A DNA stretch of 64,000 nt from Flavobacteriales bacterium (GCA_016715895.1 JADJXH010000003.1:620001-684000); one strand, 5' to 3'. Shown: positions 41,821 through 51,262, counted from the first letter of the stretch. The notes: generated by a model not told the origin, from the sequence alone. A program made the numbers and translations.

Positions 41821-43071
41821 ATGAACGACATCTTCGACAAGATCCGCAAGGACCTCGGCCCCATCGGCCGCCATGCCAAGGACAGCCACGGTTACTTCAG
41901 CTTTCCGAAGCTGGAAGGCGACCTGGGCGCGCACATGACCTTCCGGGGCAAGCCCGTGCTCGTGTGGAGCCTGAACAACTACCTGGGCCTGGCCAACCAC
42001 CCGGACGTGCGCAAGGTGGACGCGGAGGCGGCCGCGCAATGGGGCATGGCCTACCCGATGGGCGCCCGCATGATGAGCGGACAGACCCGGTACCATGAGC
42101 AGCTGGAGGATGAGCTGAGCGCCTTCATGGACAAGGAGGACACCTTCCTGCTCAACTACGGCTACCAGGGTTGCATGAGCGCCATCGAGGCCCTCCTCTC
42201 CCGCCACGATGTGCTGGTGTACGACAGCGAGTGCCACGCCTGCATGATCGACGGCGCCCGCCTGCACATGGGCAAGCGCTTCGTGTTCCAGCACAACGAC
42301 ATGGCCAGCCTGGACAACATGCTGGAGAAGGCCGCCAAGGTGACCCGCGAGACCGGCGGCGGCATCCTGGTGATGACCGAGGGCGTGTTCGGCATGGCCG
42401 GCGACCAGGGCAAGCTGAAGGAGATCGTGGCGCGCAAGGCGAAATACAACTTCCGCCTCTTCGTGGACGACGCCCATGGCTTCGGCATGATGGGCCGCGA
42501 CGGGCGCGGCACGGCCGATGCCCAGGGGGTGCAGGACGGCGTGGACGTGTACTTCGGCACCTTCGCCAAGGCCATGGCCACCATCGGCGCCTTCGTGAGC
42601 GGGCCCGAGGACGTGATCATGTACCTGCGCTACAACATGCGCAGCCAGACCTTTGCCAAGAGCCTGCCCATGCCCATCGTCATCGGGGCACTGAAGCGGC
42701 TGGAGATGATCCGCACGCGGCCCGAGTTCGCCGAGAAGCTCTGGACCATCACCAGGGCCCTGCAGAGCGGCCTCAAGGAGGCCGGCCTGGACATCGGCGT
42801 CACCAACAGCTGCGTGACCCCCGTGATGATGAAGGGCAGCATCCCCGAGGCCACCAACGTGGTGCTCGACCTGCGCGAGAACCACGGCATCTTCTGCAGC
42901 ATCGTGGTGTACCCCGTGGTGCCGAAGGATGTGATCCTGCTGCGCCTGATCCCCACCGCCGTGCACAGCATGGAGGACGTGGAGCGCACCATCAACAGCT
43001 TCCGCGAGGTGAAGAAGAAGCTGGAAGTGGGCGCGTACCGCAGCGAGAAGGTGGCCGACATGAAGGCCTGA
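41821..43071 (+). CDS. Alpha-oxoamine synthase, serine palmitoyltransferase-like
   Basis: PLP enzyme that condenses an amino acid with an acyl-CoA. 416 residues. The strong match is to Bacteroidota enzymes annotated as serine palmitoyltransferase, which start sphingolipid synthesis: GYFSFPKLEGDLG, SLNNYLGLANHP, GARMMSGQTRYHEQLE, FVDDAHGFGMMG and the PLP Lys in FGTFAKAMATIG. 8-amino-7-oxononanoate synthase and glycine C-acetyltransferase belong to the same fold, so the substrate is inferred. It has its own promoter and is followed 32 bases later by a transporter gene. Confidence 0.88.
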   Translation: MNDIFDKIRKDLGPIGRHAKDSHGYFSFPKLEGDLGAHMTFRGKPVLVWSLNNYLGLANHPDVRKVDAEAAAQWGMAYPMGARMMSGQTRYHEQLEDELSAFMDKEDTFLLNYGYQGCMSAIEALLSRHDVLVYDSECHACMIDGARLHMGKRFVFQHNDMASLDNMLEKAAKVTRETGGGILVMTEGVFGMAGDQGKLKEIVARKAKYNFRLFVDDAHGFGMMGRDGRGTADAQGVQDGVDVYFGTFAKAMATIGAFVSGPEDVIMYLRYNMRSQTFAKSLPMPIVIGALKRLEMIRTRPEFAEKLWTITRALQSGLKEAGLDIGVTNSCVTPVMMKGSIPEATNVVLDLRENHGIFCSIVVYPVVPKDVILLRLIPTAVHSMEDVERTINSFREVKKKLEVGAYRSEKVADMKA

Positions 43072-43103
43072 GCGAAGGCGATCCCCGAGACCAGCTTGCA
43101 TGC

Positions 43104-44162
43104 ATGGGAACGGCTGACGGCGGGTTGAGGAACTGGCCCGTGTGGGCCGTGGCGCTCTTGCTCCTGCTGGCGTGGGGCGCGCCGGTGCTCATCCCCCTCC
43201 TCTATGCCCTGCTGCTGGCCCTGGTGCTGCACCCGATGGTGGCCGGCCTGGAGCGGAAAGGCTGGCCCCGGAGCCTCGCCATCGGCACCGCGCTGCTGCT
43301 CGTGCTGGCGCTGGTGGGCGCTCTCCTCGGCCTGCTCGCCTGGCAGGTGGGGCTGTTCCTCGACCAGTTGCCGGCCTCGGAAGGCAGCCTCTGGGAGCGG
43401 CTGGACCGCTGGGTGCACGACGTGATGGACCGTCACCACGAGGCGTGGTGGTATTCGTTCACCACCGCGCTGCCGGGCCGCATCCCGGCCGTCCTCGGCA
43501 GCCTCCTCAACGGCCTGTTCGGCATGGCCTTCAACGCGTTCATCATCCCGGTGTACACCGCCCTGCTGCTCTACAACCGCCGTCATTTCGTGGCCGCGCT
43601 GGCCGCCTCCGTGCCCGCCGACCTGGCGCCCCGCGTACCGGCCATCCTGGCCAAGGCGGTCACCACCTATGCCCGCTTCATCGGCGGCATGGTGCGGGTC
43701 TACCTCATCGTGGGGTTGCTCAATAGCGTCGGCTTCCTGGCGCTCGGCGTGCCTTACGCCGTTCTCTTCGGGCTGCTCACCGCCATCATGACCATGATCC
43801 CCTACGTGGGCATCCTGTTCAGCTCGCTGCTGCCCATCGCGCTGGCCTACACGTCCAGCGGGTCGATGTGGATGCCGCTGGGTGTCATCGCGGTGCTGGG
43901 CGCGGTGCAATACCTGGAGGCCAACCTCATCTTCCCCAAGGTGGTGGGCGAACGCCTGGGCCTGAGCACGCTGGCGAGCCTGGTGGTGATCTTCGCCGGT
44001 GGGGCGCTCTGGGGCGTGGCCGGCATGATCCTGCTGCTGCCCTTGGTATCGCTGGGGGTGCTTGTGGCCGAGGATGTCCCCGCCCTGCTCCCTTTGCGCC
44101 GGTGGTTCGGGGGCGTGCCGAACGGACGTGCCGCGGCTGCCGACCGCGCTACTGGAACTTGA
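43104..44162 (+). CDS. AI-2E family transporter (PerM-like membrane protein)
   Basis: 352 residues with about seven to eight membrane helices, including an N-terminal pair and a C-terminal cluster. The family segment VYLIVGLLNSVGFLALGVPYAVLFGLLTAIMTMIPYVG and the PKVVGERLGLSTLASLVVIFAGG motif are typical of PF01594. Members range from AI-2 exporters to sodium/proton antiporters, so the cargo is unknown. It overlaps the convergent DoxX gene by 14 bases. Confidence 0.88.
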   Translation: MGTADGGLRNWPVWAVALLLLLAWGAPVLIPLLYALLLALVLHPMVAGLERKGWPRSLAIGTALLLVLALVGALLGLLAWQVGLFLDQLPASEGSLWERLDRWVHDVMDRHHEAWWYSFTTALPGRIPAVLGSLLNGLFGMAFNAFIIPVYTALLLYNRRHFVAALAASVPADLAPRVPAILAKAVTTYARFIGGMVRVYLIVGLLNSVGFLALGVPYAVLFGLLTAIMTMIPYVGILFSSLLPIALAYTSSGSMWMPLGVIAVLGAVQYLEANLIFPKVVGERLGLSTLASLVVIFAGGALWGVAGMILLLPLVSLGVLVAEDVPALLPLRRWFGGVPNGRAAAADRATGT

Positions 44163-44571
44163 TGCGGTCGATGCTGAAGCGCCCGCTGCCGGTGAACAGG
44201 AGGGTGGCGAACGACAGGAGGTAGAAGAGCGCCAGCTCGCGCTCCTTCAGCGGTTCGCCGGCGTCGATCATGAACACCACCACCCCCATGGCGATCAGCA
44301 GGGGGATCAGGGCGGCGCGGGTCCAAAGGCCCAGCACCACCAGGACCGAGCACAGCGCCTCGGCGAACACGATGAGCACCAGGGAAGCGGCCGAACCGAT
44401 CCCGAAGGGGTCGGCGAAGCTGTCCATGCGCTCGCTGAAGTGCATCAGCTTGGGCCAGCCGTGCAACCAGAACATGCCGCCGCCAGCGGTGACGCGCAAC
44501 AGAAGCACGCCGAAGTCCTCTCCCAGGGGTTCACTGTTCAGCAGCATGGAGGTGAATGTGGGGGCGAACAT
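44149..44571 (-). CDS. DoxX family membrane protein
   Basis: 140 residues with four membrane helices. The first helix carries the DoxX phrase LLRVTAGGGMFWLHGWPKLMHF. The family is linked to respiratory or oxidative-stress functions but is poorly defined. An internal Met at codon 9 is an alternative start. Confidence 0.85.
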   Translation of the reverse strand: MFAPTFTSMLLNSEPLGEDFGVLLLRVTAGGGMFWLHGWPKLMHFSERMDSFADPFGIGSAASLVLIVFAEALCSVLVVLGLWTRAALIPLLIAMGVVVFMIDAGEPLKERELALFYLLSFATLLFTGSGRFSIDRIKFQ

Positions 44572-44673
44572 AGCGGCACGACCACCAGCGGGGACCGGCC
44601 TTGGGTCCGATCTATCCACGGCCCTGCGTGAACGGCATGAACCCCGGCCCTGCGGATCCCGTTCAAGGGGGCC

Positions 44674-45387
44674 ATGCGCACCACCCTGTTCGCCATCGCC
44701 GTCGTGGTCTCCACGACCATCACCGGCCAGGACGCCGCGGACCCGTTCATGGAGGGGCTCGCCGCCGTGCGGCACCAGGAGCACCGCGCCGCCGTGGACA
44801 TCTTCACCGGGGTGATCGCCCAGCGGCCGGAGCATGCCCGCGCGTGGTACTACCGCGGGCTGAGCCGCGAGGCCCTGGGCGACCGGACGGGCGCCCTGCA
44901 CGACCTGGACCGGGCGCTGCTGTTGGAACCGAACGACCTGAACATCCGCTTGCGACGCGCCGAAGCCTATGTGCAGGCCGAACGCTTCGACCTGGCCGAA
45001 GCCGACCTGCGCGCCATTCTCGAGGCCGCTCCGGACCATGCCATCGGCCTGCACGCGCGCTACACGTGGGGGCAGGTGCTGGTGGCCCGGGGCGAACGTG
45101 AGGCGGCCCTGGTCCACTATGACGAACTGGTCCGACTGGCCCCGACCGACGCCAAGGCCTGGTGCAATCGCGGGCTGGTGCGCAACAACCTGGGCGAGCA
45201 CGAGGCGGCCGTGGCCGACCTCGCCCACGCCCTGTCGCTCGACCCCACGCTCGTGAAGGCTTATGGCGGCCGGGCCCATGCGCTGATCGCCTTGGGGCGC
45301 AACGAGGAGGCCTGCATGGACATCGTCAAGGCCCGTGAACTGGGCGACGCCTCGCTGGACGAGCTGCTGATCATCCATTGCCTGTGA
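44674..45387 (+). CDS. Exported tetratricopeptide repeat protein
   Basis: 237 residues: a signal peptide (about 1-19) followed by five to six canonical TPRs (for example ARAWYYRGLSREALGDRTGA, AKAWCNRGLVRNNLGEHEAA, VKAYGGRAHALIALGRNEEA). Probably a periplasmic or surface protein-interaction module. It stands alone between DoxX (divergent) and thrS. Confidence 0.85.
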   Translation: MRTTLFAIAVVVSTTITGQDAADPFMEGLAAVRHQEHRAAVDIFTGVIAQRPEHARAWYYRGLSREALGDRTGALHDLDRALLLEPNDLNIRLRRAEAYVQAERFDLAEADLRAILEAAPDHAIGLHARYTWGQVLVARGEREAALVHYDELVRLAPTDAKAWCNRGLVRNNLGEHEAAVADLAHALSLDPTLVKAYGGRAHALIALGRNEEACMDIVKARELGDASLDELLIIHCL

Positions 45388-45414
45388 GCGCGTCGGCGGC
45401 GCGTGCGCGTCCGT

Positions 45415-45422
45415 TATCTTCG
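45415..45422 (+). promoter_or_regulatory. -7 element (TATCTTCG) of thrS
   Basis: TATCTTCG 45 bases before the thrS ATG. I see no T-box or stem-loop leader in the interval. Confidence 0.5.
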
Positions 45423-45467
45423 CGCCCCTTTCGCGACCACCGCTCGTAGGGTGGCCGGAACGCCGCC

Positions 45468-47411
45468 ATGAGCATCAACGTCACCCTTCCGGACGGTTCG
45501 GTCCGGAGCTACGACCACGGCGTCAGCGCCATGGACGTGGCCAAGAGCATCAGTGAAGGCCTCGCGCGCAATGTGCTGGCCGCGAAAGTGAACGGCGAGG
45601 TGCGCGACGCGAACCGGCCGCTGCCGGGAGACTGCACCCTGCAGCTGCTCACCTGGAACGACCCCGATGGCAAGGCCACGATGTGGCACAGCAGCGCCCA
45701 CCTGATGGCCGAAGCCATCGAGGCGTTGTACCCCGGCACCAAGTTCGGCATCGGCCCGCCCATCGAGCAGGGCTTCTACTACGACATCGACCTGGGCGAG
45801 CGCGTCATCGGCGAGGGCGACTTCGCGGCCATCGAGGCCAGGATGAAGGAGCTCGCCGCGAAGAAGAGCGTGTACCAACGCAAGGAAGTGGGCAAGGCCG
45901 ACGCCATCGCCTACTTCAAGGAGAAGGACGACGAATACAAGCTGGAGCTGCTCGAGGGCCTCAACGACGGCGAGATCACCTTTTACACACAGGGCGGCTT
46001 CACCGACCTGTGCCGCGGGCCGCACATCCCGGACACCTCGTTCATCAAGGCGGCCAAGGTGATGAGCGTGGCGGGCGCCTACTGGCGCGGCGACGAGAAG
46101 CGCAAGCAGCTCACCCGCGTGTATGCCATCACCTTCCCCAAGCAGAAGGAGCTCGACGAGCACCTGGCGCTGCTGGAGGAGGCGAAGAAGCGCGACCACC
46201 GCAAGCTCGGCAAGGAGCTGGACCTCTTCACCTTCAGCGAGAAGGTGGGGCCCGGCCTGCCCCTGTGGCTGCCCAAGGGCGCCGCCCTGCGCGAGCGGCT
46301 GGTCAACTTCATGAAGGCGGCCCAGGAGAAGAGCGGTTACGAGCAGGTGGCCACCCCGCACATCGCGCACAAGGACCTCTACGTCACCAGCGGCCACTAC
46401 GAGAAGTACGGCAAGGACAGCTTCAAGCCGATCCAGACCCCGCACGAGGGCGAGGAGTTCTTCCTGAAGCCGATGAACTGCCCGCACCACTGCGAGATCT
46501 ACAAGAGCCGCCCACGCAGCTACAAGGACCTGCCGATCCGCTACGCCGAGTTCGGCACGGTGTACCGCTACGAGCAGAGCGGCGAACTGCACGGCCTCAC
46601 GCGCGTGCGCGGCTTCACGCAGGACGACGCCCACCTCTTCTGTCGGCCGGACCAGGTGAAGGAGGAGTTCATGAAGGTGATCGACCTGGTGCTGAAGGTG
46701 TTCAAAGCGTTGGACCTGACGGACTACGAGGCACAGGTCAGTCTGCGCGACAAGGAGGACCGCAGCAAGTACATCGGTTCGGACGAGAACTGGACCAAGG
46801 CCGAGCAGGCCATCATCGATGCGGCCGCCGAGCGGGGGCTGAGGACGGTGGTGGAGTACGGCGAGGCGGCCTTCTACGGCCCCAAGCTGGACTTCATGGT
46901 GAAGGACGCCCTGGGCCGCAAATGGCAGCTGGGCACCATCCAGGTGGACTACAACCTGCCGGAGCGCTTCGAGCTGGAATACGTGGGGGCCGACAACCAG
47001 CGCCACCGGCCGGTGATGATCCACCGGGCGCCCTTCGGCAGCCTGGAGCGCTTTGTGGCCGTGGTGATCGAGCACACCGCCGGCCGCTTCCCGCTCTGGC
47101 TCACCCCCGAACAGGCCATCGTGCTGCCCATCAGCGACAAGTACCTCGACCTGGCGCGGCAAGTCGCTGGGGATCTGAAAGATTCCGATATTCGCGCCGC
47201 CGTTGACGAGCGCAGCGAGAAGATCGGCCGCAAGATCCGCGATGCGGAACTGGCCAAATTCCCGTTCATGCTCATCCTCGGTGAAAAGGAAGCCGCCGAA
47301 GGCACCGTGTCCGTAAGGGAACAAGGCCGGGGCGACCTGGGCGCCATGAGCGCCGGGTCCTTCGCCGACCTGGTGAACGAACGGGTGCGGGAGCAGCTCG
47401 GCGGCTTGTGA
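45468..47411 (+). CDS. thrS: Threonyl-tRNA synthetase
   Basis: Charges tRNA-Thr. 647 residues with the full domain order: TGS (1-60), editing domain (about 65-225, with MWHSSAHLMAEA and the Cys-containing FTDLCRGPHIP), class II catalytic core and anticodon-binding domain (about 540-647). In the core the zinc-binding Cys is in MNCPHHCEIYKS, motif 2 is FGTVYRYEQSGELHGLTRVRGFTQDDAH and motif 3 is HRAPFGSLERF. Leads the thrS-infC-rpmI-rplT cluster; its stop overlaps the infC start. Confidence 0.97.
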   Translation: MSINVTLPDGSVRSYDHGVSAMDVAKSISEGLARNVLAAKVNGEVRDANRPLPGDCTLQLLTWNDPDGKATMWHSSAHLMAEAIEALYPGTKFGIGPPIEQGFYYDIDLGERVIGEGDFAAIEARMKELAAKKSVYQRKEVGKADAIAYFKEKDDEYKLELLEGLNDGEITFYTQGGFTDLCRGPHIPDTSFIKAAKVMSVAGAYWRGDEKRKQLTRVYAITFPKQKELDEHLALLEEAKKRDHRKLGKELDLFTFSEKVGPGLPLWLPKGAALRERLVNFMKAAQEKSGYEQVATPHIAHKDLYVTSGHYEKYGKDSFKPIQTPHEGEEFFLKPMNCPHHCEIYKSRPRSYKDLPIRYAEFGTVYRYEQSGELHGLTRVRGFTQDDAHLFCRPDQVKEEFMKVIDLVLKVFKALDLTDYEAQVSLRDKEDRSKYIGSDENWTKAEQAIIDAAAERGLRTVVEYGEAAFYGPKLDFMVKDALGRKWQLGTIQVDYNLPERFELEYVGADNQRHRPVMIHRAPFGSLERFVAVVIEHTAGRFPLWLTPEQAIVLPISDKYLDLARQVAGDLKDSDIRAAVDERSEKIGRKIRDAELAKFPFMLILGEKEAAEGTVSVREQGRGDLGAMSAGSFADLVNERVREQLGGL

Positions 47412-48034
47412 ACGCAACAGGAACCAACATCCCCTTCGTGGCAGGACCACCCTTCAATCGTCCCAGCGGACCGCGCCCCGGAGGCGGGTCGCGTCGTCCC
47501 TTCCGTGGCCGTGTGGTCAAGGAGGATCCCCATCGCATCAACTCGCGCATCTACGGGGTGAGCGAAGTGCGTGTGGTGGGCGAGAACATCGAGCAGGGGG
47601 TGTACCCGTTCAACGTGGCGCTGCGCATGGCCGAGGACCTGGGCCTGGACCTGGTGGAGATCAGCCCCACGGCCGTGCCTCCGGTGTGCCGCATCACGGA
47701 CTACAAGAAGTTCCTGTACGACCTCAAGAAGAAGCAGAAGGAGATCAAGGCCAAGCAGGCCACCGTCGAGATGAAGGAGATCCGGTTCGGACCCAACACC
47801 GACGACCATGACCTGAACTTCAAGACCAACCACGCCCGGAAGTTCCTGCAGGAAGGCCACAAGGTGAAGGCTTTCGTGTTCTTCCGCGGCCGCACCATCG
47901 TGTTCAAGGAGCGCGGCGAGATCCTGCTGCTCAAGTTCGCTCAGGAACTGGAGGACGTGGGCCTGGTGGAGAGCATGCCCAAGCTGGAGGGCAAGCGCAT
48001 GATCATGTTCCTCATTCCCAAGAAGAAGAAATAA
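47408..48034 (+). CDS. infC: Translation initiation factor IF-3
   Basis: Binds the 30S subunit and checks start codon pairing. 208 residues. The N domain starts near HRINSRIYGVSEVRVVGENIEQG and the linker is KKKQKEIKAKQATVEMKEIRF. The C domain ends in a basic PKKKK tail. The frame begins with GTG overlapping the thrS stop (GTGA), which gives a 40-residue Gly/Pro/Arg extension before the conserved part. infC genes often use rare start codons, so a non-ATG codon nearer 47520 is possible. Confidence 0.92.
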   Translation: MNATGTNIPFVAGPPFNRPSGPRPGGGSRRPFRGRVVKEDPHRINSRIYGVSEVRVVGENIEQGVYPFNVALRMAEDLGLDLVEISPTAVPPVCRITDYKKFLYDLKKKQKEIKAKQATVEMKEIRFGPNTDDHDLNFKTNHARKFLQEGHKVKAFVFFRGRTIVFKERGEILLLKFAQELEDVGLVESMPKLEGKRMIMFLIPKKKK

Positions 48035-48111
48035 GGCGAGGTCGACATCGCCATCCCGTTCCATCCATCAACCCCGATCACCCGACCGTCGATCATCAAC
48101 GCAGAGAGGCC

Positions 48112-48303
48112 ATGCCCAAGATGAAGACCAAGTCCGGCGCCAAGAAGCGGTTCAAGCTCACCGGCACCGGCAAGGTGAAACGCAAGCACGCGTTCCACAA
48201 CCACATCCTTACCAAGAAGCACAAGAAGCGCAAGCGCAACCTCGCCAAGATGGCCGTGGTGCACAAGCGTGACGAGAAGAACATCCTCGAACTGCTCAAG
48301 TAA
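48112..48303 (+). CDS. rpmI: Ribosomal protein L35
   Basis: 63 residues, very basic. MPKMKTKSGAKKRFKLTGTGKVKR is the family N-terminus and LTKKHKKRKRNLAK its core. Lies between infC and rplT in the classical order. The 77 bases before it show no obvious regulatory structure. Confidence 0.97.
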   Translation: MPKMKTKSGAKKRFKLTGTGKVKRKHAFHNHILTKKHKKRKRNLAKMAVVHKRDEKNILELLK

Positions 48304-48408
48304 GGGACCCTCCCGCACCGGGTCGAACAGGTAGCGTTAACCAGGACGTGGAGCCCCCAAGCGAGCGCCGACAGCGCGTTCCGCCCACGCCCGAAAACCC
48401 AAGGCAAC

Positions 48409-48753
48409 ATGCCCCGCAGTAAGAACAAGGTCGCCAGCCGCACCAAGCGCAAGAAGATCCTCAAGCTGGCCAAAGGCAGCTTCGGCCGCCGCAAGAACGT
48501 CTATACCGTCGCCAAGAACAGCGTGGAGAAGGGCCTCACCCACGCCTACTCCGGCCGGCGCATCAAGAAGCGCGACTTCCGCGCCCTCTGGATCCAGCGC
48601 ATCAATGCCGCGTGCCGCCTCCATGGCACCAGCTACAGCGTCTTCATGGCGGGCCTCAAGAAGGCCAGCATCGACCTGGACCGCAAGGCCCTGGCCGAGA
48701 TCGCCTACAGCGACGCCGAGGCCTTCAAGGCCATCGTGCAGAAGGTGAAGTGA
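48409..48753 (+). CDS. rplT: Ribosomal protein L20
   Basis: 114 residues. MPRSKNKVASRTKRKKILKLAKG and the conserved RDFRALWIQRINAACRLHG are diagnostic. Its 3' end is followed by a strong hairpin. The 105-base gap after rpmI could hold an L20 autoregulatory site, but I see no clear one. Confidence 0.97.
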   Translation: MPRSKNKVASRTKRKKILKLAKGSFGRRKNVYTVAKNSVEKGLTHAYSGRRIKKRDFRALWIQRINAACRLHGTSYSVFMAGLKKASIDLDRKALAEIAYSDAEAFKAIVQKVK

Positions 48754-48785
48754 ACCGACGGCCCGCCCGTTCCGGGCGCCGTTCG

Positions 48786-48810
48786 CAAGGGGGACCGCGT
48801 GTCCCCCTTG
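48786..48810 (+). terminator. Hairpin after rplT
   Basis: A perfect 10-bp stem (48786-48795 with 48801-48810) with a 5-base loop, 33 bases after the rplT stop. T-poor downstream, so only terminator-like. Confidence 0.65.
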
Positions 48811-48873
48811 TCGTTGTTGGAGAGCCCGGTGGTATGAAAAAGCCGTGTAGCTTTTCGCCAGCAAGACCCCACC

Positions 48874-50418
48874 ATGCGCATCCCATCCCCCCTTCCGATC
48901 CTCGCCGGCGCACTGCTGCTGGCCGCCTGCCAACGCGAACCCGCCGCCGGCCCCCAGGACCTGCAACAGGGCCCCGTGCTCGTTGAGCGCGCACAGCCAC
49001 AAACCCCACCGCAAGGCCCCCCGCTCGACCAGGAGGCGCTCGACCGCACCATCATCGGCATCCTGGAATCCCGCAACGACTTCCGGTGGGACATGGTGGA
49101 CCTGCGCACGTTGTGGAGCGCCACACAGTACAACGACCACAGCGTGAGCATCGGGTACCAGCCCGCCAACGCCACGGGCGTGGAGGAGCAGCTCCATCGC
49201 ATCGACATCCGCTCCTCCGAGTGGCGCGCCGTGCATGACGCCCTGCTGGTGCGCGTCCTGGGCATGCTCAACGAAGGCCGCCGCGACCCGCTCGACCTGC
49301 GGGACATCCTGGTGGAGGACGACCCGGTGCTGCCCATCCTCACCCTGCGCATCACCGATGCCCGGGTGCTGACGATGCTGGCCAACCTGCGCAACGTGCG
49401 CTATGTGGAGCCGCTCGACTACTGGCCGGCGATCGCCGACCGCAGCACCAGCGGCTGCAGCCCGAGCACCACCGCGCTCAACGCCGCCGACGTCACCACC
49501 ATCACGCCCAACGCGCGGTTGCCGTGGAACTTCAACAACCACACCATCCCTGCGGCCTGGAACACGGCGCAGGGCCTGGGCATCACCGTGGGCGTGATCG
49601 ATGCGGGCCTCAGTTCGGCGCAGAGCTACGTGGGCGGCGCGTTCAACGACGGCGAGAGCAACGTGGGCCGCACCTTCACGGCTTCCGCCACGCTGGGCAG
49701 CTCGGCCTACACCAGCTGCTCGCACGGCACCAGCATGGCCGGCCAGGCCGTGGGGCCGCGCAACGCCGGTGGCGCCACCACGGGCGTGGCCTACAAGAGC
49801 AACCTGCGCTTCGTGCGCGCCAGCGAGGATGTGGTGCTGAACAAGAGCAGCGAGCGCACCGCGGTGAAGAACGCCTTGGTGGCCCTCGGTGGTGACCCCG
49901 CCGTGCGGGTGATCAGCATGAGCATCGGCACACCGTTCAGCTACAGCGTCCTTCGGGATGGCGTCAACTACGCCCACGGCCAGGGCAAACTGCTCTTCGC
50001 CGCAGGCGGCACCAGCTTCAGCTGGACCAGCTGGTGGGGCGTGATCTACCCGGCGGCCTACAGCAATTGCGTGGCGGTGACCGGCGTGAAGGAGAACGGC
50101 AGCAAGTGCGCCAGCTGCCACGACGGCTCGCAGATCGACCTCACCATCTGCATGGAGCGGAACAGCAGCAGCAGCCGCAACTCGCTCTCCCTGCCGCCCT
50201 CGGGCAGCACGCCCACCTACATCGGTGGCAGCAGCAGCGCCACGGCGACGGCCGCAGGGATCGCCGCCCTGGTGTGGAGCGCCCGGCCCACCGCCACGCG
50301 CGACCAGGTGCTCACCTGCCTGAAGGCCACGGCCCAGTTCGCCAACAGCCCCAGCAGCAGCAAGGGCTACGGCAACATCAACGCGGCCGCCGCGGTGAAC
50401 TGCGCGCTCGCGCTCTGA
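48874..50418 (+). CDS. Subtilisin-family (S8) serine protease lipoprotein with an altered oxyanion residue
   Basis: 514 residues. Lipobox LAAC (Cys19), a Pro/Gln-rich linker and an I9-like or unassigned prodomain (about 50-190). The catalytic domain has Asp243 (VGVIDAGLS), His284 (SCSHGTSMAG) and Ser454 (GGSSSATATAAG). The usual oxyanion Asn (AAGN) is replaced by Gly379 in FAAGGTSF, and the Pro after the catalytic Ser is missing. Several cysteines suggest disulfides. It may be a slow protease, or specialised. An alternative view is a subtilase with an unusual mechanism; whether it is active cannot be told. Confidence 0.85.
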   Translation: MRIPSPLPILAGALLLAACQREPAAGPQDLQQGPVLVERAQPQTPPQGPPLDQEALDRTIIGILESRNDFRWDMVDLRTLWSATQYNDHSVSIGYQPANATGVEEQLHRIDIRSSEWRAVHDALLVRVLGMLNEGRRDPLDLRDILVEDDPVLPILTLRITDARVLTMLANLRNVRYVEPLDYWPAIADRSTSGCSPSTTALNAADVTTITPNARLPWNFNNHTIPAAWNTAQGLGITVGVIDAGLSSAQSYVGGAFNDGESNVGRTFTASATLGSSAYTSCSHGTSMAGQAVGPRNAGGATTGVAYKSNLRFVRASEDVVLNKSSERTAVKNALVALGGDPAVRVISMSIGTPFSYSVLRDGVNYAHGQGKLLFAAGGTSFSWTSWWGVIYPAAYSNCVAVTGVKENGSKCASCHDGSQIDLTICMERNSSSSRNSLSLPPSGSTPTYIGGSSSATATAAGIAALVWSARPTATRDQVLTCLKATAQFANSPSSSKGYGNINAAAAVNCALAL

Positions 50419-50432
50419 TCCCTGCCCCATCG

Positions 50433-50464
50433 CGGCCCCGCTTCCCGTCCGGGAGGCGGGGCCG
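50433..50464 (+). terminator. Hairpin after the S8 protease gene
   Basis: A stem of 14 bp with one G-U pair (50433-50446 against 50451-50464) and a 4-base loop, 15 bases after the stop. No U-tract follows. Confidence 0.65.
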
Positions 50465-50491
50465 TTGCGTATCCTTGCCGGCCCACGCTCC

Positions 50492-51226
50492 ATGCGCAAC
50501 GCCCTCATCCGGCTCCACATCCACGCCAAGGGCCTCCTGCTGCTCCTGCGGCCGCATGCCTGGCTGGGCTGGTCGGTGCATCCCTTCCGCTTCGCGGCCA
50601 ACACCCTGGCGCTCTCCGCCTGGATCGCACGCCAGCGCAAGGGCCCAGAGGTGATGAACGACTTCCACACCTTCCGCCGCGTGCATGCCAAACGCGAGCA
50701 GCTTCATGCCCATGTCATCCGGCGGTTGGGCCTCCATGAAGCTCCCATCGACTACCTGGAGTTCGGGGTCTTCGACGGGCGCTCGTTCCGCTGGTGGCTC
50801 GCCCATGCACCGCATGCCGACAGCCGCTTCCACGGCTTCGACACCTTCGAGGGCCTGCCCGAGCAATGGGGCGCGTTCGCCATGGGCGACATGGCCACCA
50901 CGGTGCCCGTGTTGGAGGACCCGCGCGGGCGGTTCCACAAGGGGCTGTTCCAGGAGACCCTCCTGCCCTTCCTGCGTTCGGCCCCGTTCGCGGACGGCCG
51001 CCGCAGGGTGATCCATCTGGACGCCGACCTCTACTCCTCCACCCTCTTCGTGCTCACCGCCCTGGGGCCGCACCTGCGCGCGGGCGATGTCCTGCTCTTC
51101 GACGAGTTCAATGTGCCGAACCACGAGTTCGCGGCCCTTCAGGCCTTTCAGGCCTCGTGGTACGTGCGCACCGAACTGCTCGGAGCCGTGAACAACTACT
51201 ACCAGGTGGCCCTGCTCGTGGTGTGA
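50492..51226 (+). CDS. SAM-dependent methyltransferase, TylF/MycF-like
   Basis: 244 residues. A Rossmann core with IDYLEFGVFDGRSFRWWL (motif I), FHGFDTFEGLPEQWG and the late motif VIHLDADLYSSTLFVLTALGPHLRAGDVLLFDEF. The last motif is characteristic of the TylF family, whose studied members O-methylate sugars of natural products. The acidic DAD and DE pairs match the metal-binding residues of that family. Likely decorates a surface glycan. ATG 50492 is preferred over a TTG at 50465, which lies inside the terminator-like hairpin region. Confidence 0.8.
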   Translation: MRNALIRLHIHAKGLLLLLRPHAWLGWSVHPFRFAANTLALSAWIARQRKGPEVMNDFHTFRRVHAKREQLHAHVIRRLGLHEAPIDYLEFGVFDGRSFRWWLAHAPHADSRFHGFDTFEGLPEQWGAFAMGDMATTVPVLEDPRGRFHKGLFQETLLPFLRSAPFADGRRRVIHLDADLYSSTLFVLTALGPHLRAGDVLLFDEFNVPNHEFAALQAFQASWYVRTELLGAVNNYYQVALLVV

Positions 51227-51237
51227 TCGCGCACCGT

Positions 51238-51245
51238 TACCTTCG
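51238..51245 (+). promoter_or_regulatory. -7 element (TACCTTCG)
   Basis: TACCTTCG 17 bases before the ATG of the 2OG-Fe oxygenase gene. Confidence 0.5.
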
Positions 51246-51262
51246 ACCGACCAGCGACCACC

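Noticed and set aside
48304..48408. L20-binding autoregulatory leader before rplT
   Set aside because: Position fits, but I could not see the conserved secondary structure. An RNA-family search would decide.
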